Source of the DNA: Candidatus Omnitrophota bacterium
Lineage (GTDB): Bacteria; Omnitrophota; Omnitrophia; Omnitrophales; Danuiimicrobiaceae
Direction of reading: 5' to 3'
Length of the DNA: 16,703 nt
Assembly (NCBI GenBank): GCA_016206945.1
Contig: JACQQP010000094.1
Coordinates: 1 to 16,703, forward strand
In this document: positions 1-10,000 of the stretch, one piece after another
Position numbering within the stretch: the first letter of the stretch is position 1
How the letters are laid out: each line of letters starts with the position of its first letter
Position numbers and translations under genes: made by a program
The notes under the pieces: generated by a model
The model's input: the letters and a program-made list of their open reading frames with translations, nothing else
The model's database searches: none
What the model was told of the DNA's origin: nothing

Positions 1-419
1 GTCACGGCCATTCAAGATGCCAATAAAGTCTTAGTCAATCCAATTCCACTGAATTCAGTCACCGCTTCTGTGATTGCTTCGATCATTGAAGCCAAGCATT
101 TGACCTTAGCCCAGATCACTGAGGTCTTAACCGTTATCCAAGCAGCTGGGATTCCCATTAATGAACAAAACCTCCCAACGATCAATGCCATTGCCGATGC
201 CGTTACGGTTTATCAATTAACGAATGCCCAAATCACAAGCGCCATTACCCAGATTCGAAATATTCCTACTCTCTCCATTACGGCTGCCAATATCGCAGCG
301 GTCACGGCCATTCAAGATGCCAATAAAGTCTTAGTCAATCCAATTCCACTGAATTCAGTCACCGCTTCTGTGATTGCTTCGATCATTGAAGCCAAGCATT
401 TGACCTTAGCCCAGATCAC
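1..419 (+). repeat. Perfect 119-bp direct repeat, 300-bp period (1-119 and 301-419)
   Basis: Bases 1-119 and 301-419 are identical, including silent positions. The match breaks at base 120 (t) versus 420 (c), after which the copies are clearly diverged but alignable. The sharp edge between perfect and diverged similarity points to a recent tandem duplication or gene conversion of a 300-bp unit whose left part lies upstream of the window. The repeat is fully coding and keeps frame. Confidence 0.95.
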
Positions 420-1074
420 CCAAGTATTAAGTATCATCCAAACGGCTCAGATTCCAATCAATCAACAGAATATCGGAACGATCAATGCCATTTCAGATGC
501 GGTTACTGTGTATCAGCTCACAGAGACTCAAGTCATTGATACCATCCAAGCTATCAATATTTGGAATAATCAGGCCGCCACGGCAGCTAATCGGATTGAT
601 GTGACGGTAGAAAACATTGCCGTTGTCAAAGTTTTAATACTTGCCGGAATTTCAGTGACAAAAGATACCGTAACTCAGTGGTCTAACATCCTTGATCAAG
701 CCATGGCCATTGCTTCGGTCTCTAACGTATCTCCATCGTTCATTCTAAGCGCTCTTCAAGCTGTCATGCGAACAGGCACAACTGTATCTAGCGCTCAAAT
801 TGTGGTGCAGACAGCTCGGGCGATACAAACCGGAAGTTTGAGTTTGGAAGAAGCAGTGGTCGCATTGAATATTATTGCAGCGGTGAATACAGGATTGCCA
901 GAACCTGTTGTGGTGACAAGCGAAATTCTTTCTGAGATCGCGCGTGCCCTAAGTGTGAACGGTTTACCTTTCGATAAAGTAGTGAACGCCGTCAGAGCGC
1001 TGGAAATTTCCGGATTGCCGATTACAGCGGCCAATATCGCCGTGGTTGCAGCGCTCGAGGAAAGCGGAGTCGTT
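1..1074 (+). repeat. N-terminal alpha-helical repeat array, about 100-residue units (residues 1-358)
   Basis: The protein is a chain of roughly 20-residue amphipathic helices, most beginning with a short 'LT.AQIT' or 'IT.ANI' signature and rich in Ala, Ile, Val, Asn and Gln. Two units of exactly 100 residues are clear (residues 1-100 and 101-200). From residue 201 to 358 the same helical rhythm continues but in diverged form; 'ITAANIA' recurs near residue 341. Charge is low and there is no Cys. This looks like an alpha-solenoid scaffold or spacer, though I cannot name a family. The array probably extends upstream, because base 1 falls inside a unit. In the first two units Ala is mostly encoded by GCC, whereas GCG is common further downstream. 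Confidence 0.8.
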
Positions 1075-4000
1075 GGTAATCTGGCCGTGCCGCTTTATGT
1101 TCGGATCGATGGCAGCATGTTGGCGTTTGGCACGGCGGAGATTGCGGCCGGAACGAGCGTCCAAGTAATCCAGCCTGTTGGCAGCGACACGAGATGGCGA
1201 GTCAAGATCGCTTTTTCAAACACCGTGATCAGCTACGATCCGAACACAGGGAAAACTTATGTGATCCTCGGCAATTTGTCAGAAATGGAAGTTGTGCCCG
1301 GCATGCGCATTAATTCTCTAGGCGAGATTGAAATCAGGAGGATTGTCGGTGAAGGAGACACTGCTTTTGTCGTGACCGCCGTTCTTCACCATGACGGCGC
1401 TCTTAGTTTCCAAAAGGGATCCAATATGTATGGTAACGTTCGAATTAATTTTGTTGGCGTAACAGACCTGCTCAATGCCCGTGTTTTTGGACTGAATGCA
1501 AATGGTGACATCGTTGTTACATTTGCTGATGGCCGGGTCCTTGCCATCACAGTAGAAGGAAAAATCACGCTCAATGGGGTTGAGCTTGACGCGACTGGAA
1601 TTCATTTGCCCGTTCAATTGGAAATCAATAAAGCCGATGGCACCGTTACCTTAACGCCTCTCATCAACGGGCAGTTGAGCAGCAATAAAATTATTGTGCG
1701 TTCAGATGGATCGATCAGTTCCAATCGAACGAGTGTCATACAAATTGTGAAGAACCCAGGAGATGGAACGTTCAGCGTTCTATCGGGAGGCAGAGACCTC
1801 TTTACGGCCGATCGTGTTGTCATTCATCTGGACGGCTCGATTGTTCTTACGAAGAACAACGGCCTCGGCAGTGCCGAAATAGATGTTAACGGTGTGGCTA
1901 GAATTACGATTGCGTCTGATGTAAAGCACATTCCAAATTCGTCCGGCGGCGCAACGGAAGTGATATTGGGTGTTCGAAAAATTACGATTCATCCAAGCGG
2001 CCAAACGACGGATGAACTGGCGGATACGAATATTATTCGTAATCCGGACGGGAGTTATACTGCCGTCGCAAAGAATGCACAGGGCCAAGTAATTGGTGTC
2101 ACTGGTTACGTCGATGCGCAAGGTAATATATACGCAGGATTTGCTCAAACGGCGGAGGCGCTCAAGCAAAATCCCGAATTTAAATTTGTCAATGACGGCG
2201 TTGGAATACGCCGCGTTCACCGTGAGGGAACGATTGAGCTTCTCAATAGAGCCGAAGATGGCCAATCGATTCTTACGTACCAAGCGCCCATCGAAATTGG
2301 CAAACAGGGAGTTTTATCGATCCATGGGGTTTCGGTGAATGTCAGCCGCCAGCCTGGAGAACCCGTAGAAATTCGACTGGCAAGTGCAACCAGAGTTCAG
2401 ATGGTGCGGCGTGTCGATGGAGCAGTCATTGATCAGATGTTTGTGGATCACGTTGAAAATGGAATTAGAATCGGCGGCATTTTCTTCCAATCCGGAAGTC
2501 ATATTACCCTTGATCTGTTGAAACATCGTATTATCGTAACGAATACGACGGCTTCTAAAACGGTTAGAACAGAAGTGAGTTTGACAACTGGAGTGATCCA
2601 GATCACAACATTCGATGCGGATGAGAACGAAATTGATGTAGCGGTTCAAATTAGTGATTTCAGGTTGTTTGGGACGGATGCCGTTCAGTTCCGTTCCGAT
2701 GGAACCATTGTCATTCAACGCGGCGGCAGAGTTTTGACGGTCAGGACTGAAATTCTCCCGAACAGTTTCGTTAGAACGGTTTACAAAGCAGGCGCCACCG
2801 AAGTTACGCTTCCAGATGGCCAACAGCTCCGAATCAGTCCTGTTGATGCTCAGATTCAGCTGAAGCGCGCGGATGGAACAGTCATTGATACGATGATCAT
2901 TCAGGATTCTGGTGAGATTAAATTCCAAGGACTTAAAATTTTTGAGATCGAAGCGGGTTCGAAAGTGGAAATCGATCACGATAATATGATCATTGTGACC
3001 GGCATTTTGGGAGCCAAAACAAAATTTTCACTTGATTCAAGTGCTGCAAATAATACACGCGTTTCAATCAATAATACGGTTATGAATCTGGCGCATGAAG
3101 ACGGCCATAACATCGTAGGAGTGGTCATTGAAAAGACAGGTATTATCAAAGTGACGTATGAAAATGGTGAAGTAATTAGACGCAGCATTTTCACTTCGGA
3201 ACAAATCGTAACGGCCTATTTGGATTTGATTCAAGAGACACAAACAGCTCAGGATGCGAATGCAGAACTGCGCAGATTATTTGATTACTTAGAGGATCTG
3301 AAGAGTAAAAATGTTCCTGAGTTTAATCAGATTGTCAACGATTCTCAACATCCTATTAGTGAAATGATCAGGACCCTTATTGCTGAAAAATTCCAGCTTG
3401 TCGGTGAAACGACAACGCAAGAAACAATCCGTAACTCTTATTTAGAGTTAAAAGATTTGATTCCAGCGTTTCAAGTTCTCGGTGTATTAGACGAAGTCAC
3501 TGTGAGTACCCGATTGAGCGAGCTTGAAAGAGCATTCTCTCTTGCCATTTTAACCATCACATCTGGTCTGCCGAGCGCCAACAATATTCAGGGTCTCATT
3601 ACTACGGGAATTGCGGGACCCAAACTAAAGAGAGATTCAGCCGGCGCCTTATTGCAGCAGGCTTGGCTCCTTAACAGCGCACCAACCAAATCCGAACTTG
3701 AAATACTGACTCGGAATGGAGAGGCAGAATTTATCATTTTTTACAATATGGAGCTCGGTAAATACGTGCTCTACACAAGCGGCCAAAAAGAATCCGTCCT
3801 GGGGTCCGAAGGATTACGAGAGTATTTTAGAAACCCGAACATCCAAGTTTTCTTCCATTCGCAGCCGACCTCAAAGCTACCTTCCTCAAAGCTACCTTCA
3901 GAAATTGATTTCATTGAATTTTTGGAAAGCAGCGGACGAGAAAATGGCCGCCAAATGGAGTTTATCGGTGTCATGAATGGTAACGAGTTCCAACTTTTGG

Positions 4001-7000
4001 TTCTTAGAAGAGACGCTGATGGTTTGTTGGCTGGCGAACGATCGGTAACCTATGATGGAACCACCTATCACTATGACGTATTAAGTGCGGAGATGGTTCC
4101 CGACCTTTTGTTTGCTTTGCTGGCTGAGGCAATCGGATCGCAGCCTGTCATGCGGGCATTTCAAGAATTGCTTGCGATTCTAATTGATTTGAGTAATCAA
4201 GCATCCATTCGAGAAGCACCTGGCGGTGCGGTTGCGACGAGTCAGATTGACTTAAGTCAAGTCGTGGAACATTTGGCGCTTTTTTCAAGGTATGCGGTCG
4301 AATGGAGCCGTGAAAAAGGTTATCAGAACCTAAAGGGCTTGCTCCTCTTTACCATTGGGAAGATTCGCACCGAACTGGAAGAATCCGGATTGGAGTCTGA
4401 AAACAAACTTTTTGCGAAATTATATTCATTTGAGCAGTTGTTCGGTCGTATTTCAACAGCGCCGGACGTTAAACCAGATGCAAAACGAGATGAATTTCAA
4501 AAAGCGCTGGTCGAACTGTTTATTCAATCATTACAGCTTTATCAAGAGCTGGTTGGCGAAAGTGTGCCTCAAGTTTCTGAAAGAGGGGAAGGCGGCGTCG
4601 CCATTGCTACGCGACCGCGGCCTCCTCCGTTAAAAGTAAGCGAACGGTATCTTCAGCTCCTTGCCGCATTGCATCTCGATCTTGCTGTTATTGCTGATTA
4701 CGAACACTTCAGCCAGCTTTCCTCTCCATTTGCCGCTCAAGTCCTGATTAATTTCCTTCTTGGTATTCCGACCATCACTTTCGAGGAATACGAACAGATA
4801 AAGGAGGACAAGCATGTGCGCGTCCTCGCGCAGGACGGATCAGTGAGCATTGATGTAAAGACCGGAATTCCACAGCATATTGATCAAATTGTTGCATTGA
4901 TTGAAAAAGCGGCTCAGCGGGAGATCGGTGACTCAGGTCAAAAAATTGCAGCGGCAATCCCAATCGTTTTCACCAATCATGGCCGCAAAGCCGAATTTAA
5001 AGGAAATGCTCTTGTTATTGATGCAAGCGAGTTAGATGATTCCAATGATTCCATAGTCCTTAAAATCAAAATCACAATGGCCATTCAGGCGATGGCCAAA
5101 GCCAAGCAAGATGCCAAAGCCAAACAAGCTGCGAAACCTTCGAGACCGGCCGCTGTCACAAGAGATTCCGCCGCGCCGTCCGTTGTTCCTATCGCTCCCG
5201 CTGCTCCGAAAGTCGAAGCGCCTATTAGCGAAGTTCCAAAAGCAACCGAATCCGCAAAACCCGCCGCGCCCGCTGCTCCAGCACCTGTCACAACCGTGAA
5301 AACTTATAGAGAAAATTTAATAGAGGCATTGGCTGAAAGCGGTGATGCTGAAATTATTCCTCTCCTCGAAACCGGAAAATTAAAACGTGACGATTTTTGG
5401 CATTTATTTAAAGCAATGTACGAAAAATTGAGACACGGAAAGTATGCCCCGGCCTCCCATGAAGACAAAAACATAGCTGAGAAAACCGGAAAAAGTACGG
5501 AGACAACAGAAGTGCTGGAAGTTGACGTTAACAACCCTTGGCATACGCGAGTCACAAAAGGACTTAAACTTGAAGAACCTGGCGATCGAATATCTCTTAG
5601 CGTATTTGCTCATCCAGAATTAATTGAAGCTTTGGATGAATTTTTTGCTAAAAACGGTCTTCGCGGCTATTACAAAACCTCCGTAGATTATGAAAGTTGG
5701 TCAAGAAGACACGACCCGATCACGATTTATTTTTATGATGGTTTGACACCTGAAATTGAAGCTGCCATTGTGCGCATTGCCAGCGCTCATATCCGATCTT
5801 CCGAAGAAGGAGCGTTGCATGGTAGAAAAATAGCCGATGGAATTTACGCGCAGCGAACACCGAAACTTGCAGGTATTGAAGCTTTAATTAACGAAGCCTA
5901 TGGAATTGGCGGTGAAGAATTAAAACGAGGTGTTATCAAGTATTTCGGTTATTTCAACTACAAGGGCAAAATCACATTTCATGCAAGTGCGGGCGAGGTC
6001 GTGGTCGTTGAGCAATTTCTCGCAAATTATGATCAGGTATTAAACGTTAAAAAAGCAACAGATCCGACAGCTGCTCCGGTTGCTTCGAATGCCGCCACTG
6101 CCACGGCGCTTCTTACGCAAGAACAGGATCAAGCGCAGAAAAAAGCGGAAGCATTGAGCGAAAGACGAGCACCTGAAAATCTTTTAAATCTGGAATCGCT
6201 CGCTGGAAAAGTTCGAACACACGGAGAAATGGCATCTCAAATCTCTAACAAAGCCACGCAGCCGCAAGCGAAACCTGCCGCGCCAGTCGCACAAGCCGCT
6301 CCGGAGAGAGATGTGTTAGAAAGAGAAATGCCATGGCACGAACTTGTCAGAGATGCAAAGCAAAGAGTACCGGAGGAAGTAAATGATTATTGGAGAAATA
6401 ATGCTGATGCGCGCAAATTCTTCCGGGACTTCTTGAGTAAGATGCTGGACGGAGTATCGAAAGGACTCACAGTTACATTTGGCGAATTCAAAGCGATGCT
6501 GTTAGAAGCTCATCGACAAGCTGCCGTTGGCGCTGATCTGAATACACCGAGGCCTTATTATCAGAAAGATGGTCTTTACGTTAGTCCAGGAGTTTTGAGA
6601 GAAGGAAGCGGTTGGCGCAATAATTACAGGGATGAGGCTCGTAGCGTTGCGGAACTGGCTCACAAAGTCAATGATGAATACTTCGATTATTTGAAGAATC
6701 CAAACGGTGTGCATGTCGTGCAGCTCGATCGGGTATCAGAGGAAGCTAAGCCTCGCAATCTTGGAACAATGCATTTATATCCAGATGCGGTGCATGTTGA
6801 TGCGTACTTCGAGGCGATGAGGCAGATTTTAAGCGAATTTGCTGAAATGAAGAAAAATGGCGCAAGTCAAAGTGAATTAGTAGCGAAAATAGCAGAATTT
6901 TATCAATATGCAGCTAATGCAAGACCGTTTACTCAAATAAATAATTCGCTGTTTATGAACATGGCCAATGCCATGCTGAGAGAAGCTGGTTTAGCCGGTA

Positions 7001-10000
7001 TAACGCACGGGATCTTGGATCATGCGGCAATGCGGTTGCAGCCTGCAATCTTTGCCAAACTTTTCTTGGAAGCGGTAAAGGAGGCCAATCCGGCCGTTAG
7101 CAGTTTGAGTTCTGTCGAAGCTAGAGATAAAGAAGTTGGTGTGTCTGTAGTTGAATCTATGGAATATGTTGCGTCAGTTTTAGCTGCCACTGGTACAACA
7201 GATCGTTCAACGAGGACAGTAGCGAGAGAGGCAGAGAAAGTTGGTAAATCAGCTATTCAACGAGCTGACAGTTTCGAAAAACTTTTTGTGGTATTGGAAC
7301 AATTGGGGTCATTAGTAGGGAGAAATGGTGCGGTGTATTCAGCAACTGATTTAAAACTAAGGATTGAAGTAGTGCTAAGAGGAGAGGCCGATATTACGTC
7401 TATTACATCAACGTCTGGGTTAAGAAATAAAGTAGAAGAGTTGATTAAAGTTAAAGCTGGAAAATCAATGAAACCCGCCGCATCGGCGAAACAAATCAAA
7501 GTTAAAGTGGAGGGCGAAGGATTGCGCCGCGCCGGGGCAATGCGTACTCTCACAGGAGGAACGGCAACCTTTGAAACAGAGGCCGCCAACGTAGGAGATT
7601 TACTTGCGAGTTTGCCTGAAGCGTTGCGCGATCGGGTTTTTGTATTCGTCAACGGCAAAGAAGTTACAAACGATCGTAACCTGACATTTCAAGAAGGGGA
7701 CAACATCCAACTGCTAAACAAGATCGAAGGCGGGAAAGACACGCCATCGGCTGCCACTCCGATTGCAGAATCGCCAGCTTTGGAACGAGAGCTTGAAGTG
7801 GCGAGGTTGGATTTAGAAAGAAAAAGAAGCACGCTTGAAGGATGGATTGCAGAGCTTCATGAAGCGGAAAGCTCGGCAGCCGGAACTGCGAGTTATGGCG
7901 ATACATCCGGGCATCTCGTTACGTTGAGCGTAAAAGATTTGCGTCAGCGTGTACAAAGTTCGCTCAAAACTTATGAGGCAAGTCTTGCTGCCTATAACCA
8001 GCTTGCGGCCAATAAAATTCAGGCGCTCGATAGACGCTTAAGACTTGTGGAAACGGCGTTGTCAGAACACGCTGGTCAGCTTGAGCCCCAAGTCCGCCAG
8101 GATCTTGAATTGGAACGCGACAGCCTCATTCAAGTGAAGAAACTTTTGAGTCCGCCAGCCCTCCAGAAAGTTGAAGAAGAAGGCCAAGACGCTGTCCGCA
8201 AGACACTCGAAGATTTACGTTCCAGGGTTAAAGAAACTGCAGCTTCACGTGTGGCGGAAATGATCGCTTCTCTCAAAGAAGATTATCCGGATGCGGAAGT
8301 AACGCCTTATGAAAATGGCAAGATCTTTATTGTCCGGCATATGGAAGGAACGGGCAGTAAGCGTTCCGAAGTGGTTCGAATTTATGATGCCGAGCGCAGT
8401 GAGATTGCTCTTTACTCAGGAAGCCGCGATTCCAAAAACGGGAACCTGACTCTTTCGTTCAGCAGAAACGAAGCGCTGCGTCAACAGGTTGTCTTCGATC
8501 AAAACGGCGCGATCCTCCGCCATTCAGCAGATAGAGCCAATGCGCTTAAACCCGGCAAAGATTACTTTTTTGAAGACGGCCAGCTTGTGATTATTCAGTA
8601 TGACGAACCGTCCGGAGTTGCTTATAAACTGAAGATGGACCCGACGGGCAAAATCAAGGAAGTAAGGCCAGTTACGCCGCCCTACAGCGACGAGACCAGA
8701 AACCTTGAGAAGAAAATTGCAGACCTTTTTGACCGATCGTCCAATCCGGAGGAATGGGACCTTGCCCAAAAGAATCTACTGGATCGTCTTCAAATAATTT
8801 CTAAAGATCTTCACGGCCGGCTCGAAAAAAATGGATCTGCGCTTAGAAGTCAGCGAACCAATGTTAAATTACAAATCGAGCGCGAAGAAATCACGATTCA
8901 ATACATACTGCTCCAGGAGCGGATTGCTGGAGTACAGCGCGCGGCTACGGCGAGGGACGTTCCTGTTTTAAAAGGCCGTGTTCAGCAGTTTGATGGTCAA
9001 TTCAAAAATGTTGAAGCGGATAAAGAAATTGCTATTTTCAGAACGGAAACAGTTGAAAAAGATGCCCGAAGTGTTTCGCTTGCTTATGACTATTTTAAAC
9101 AACTGGAAGGCGCAACTCGGAAGAGAATTCGCAATGAAGGTGCAAAATTAAAACAGGCGGTGCTGCGCAGCGCTTATGAAGCTAAAGTTCGTCTGCTTCT
9201 CAAAGCTTTGAACGAACTGGAGCTCAACGATGAGCAAAGAGAAGCTATTGGTAAAGTTATCCGTCAAATTTCAGACGCTGATAAATCAAGCGCTTCTCTA
9301 GAAGACAAGTCGGTACGCGCGGTTCGTAAACTCGTAGACGATGCAAAGCGGGTACTTGCCGACGATGCAAATTCAGTTAATGCGACTCCTGAGGAGATAG
9401 GCTTTGAGACGCTGCTGAAAGAAATTGATGAACTATTCGATAAACATAAAAACTTACAAGATTTGCTCGTTGCCAACCTCAAAGGATTGAGCCAGTTCTA
9501 TAATGATGAACTTAAGAAACCCCACTTTCTGTTGGTTGACAATCTCGAGCGTCTCGGTGAATTCTATAAGGAGGAACTTAAGAAACCCCACTTAAAGTCT
9601 GAAATTCTCTTCAAATTCTTAGTTGCTCTCACGCTTTCACAGAGACATTTCGAAGGCAAAAATAAACGTCTTACCTACCGAGGTGTCCAACTTTTAGCCG
9701 GCGCGGCTCTGGCACAAGGAAAGATTGTGGGTGTTCCGACGGCTGAAGGTAAGACGGTAGTCTTCGCGATCCGCAACGTCATTAAAGCGTTCAGCGGTTA
9801 TACGGTGAACCATTTGGTTACGATGGAAGAATTCGTGCAATCCGATCTTTATGAAGATCAGTTGCCCATTTATGCCTCTTTTGGAATTACCGCGCGCGGT
9901 ATCGACAAGAAAAAAATGGATCACGAGGCCATTCGTGAAGCCTATACAAAGAAAGACGGTGAACCCCTGATTATTTATGTCAGCGTTTCCGACCTTCAGT

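Noticed and set aside
1..600. Direct repeats at the left edge as a possible CRISPR array or mobile element
   Set aside because: The period is 300 bp, the repeat is coding and keeps frame, and there are no spacers, inverted ends or transposase.
4799..4846. A strong Shine-Dalgarno-like 'aaggagg' followed by ATG at 4814
   Set aside because: The ATG is in frame 2 and reaches a stop (tga) after ten codons. The sequence codes for K-E-D-K-H in the giant frame, so it is a chance match.
8311..8676. Beta-rich insertion as YD/RHS repeats of a polymorphic toxin
   Set aside because: Turns such as D-x-N-G-x-I are present, but the canonical YD repeat pattern and an RHS core signature are not.
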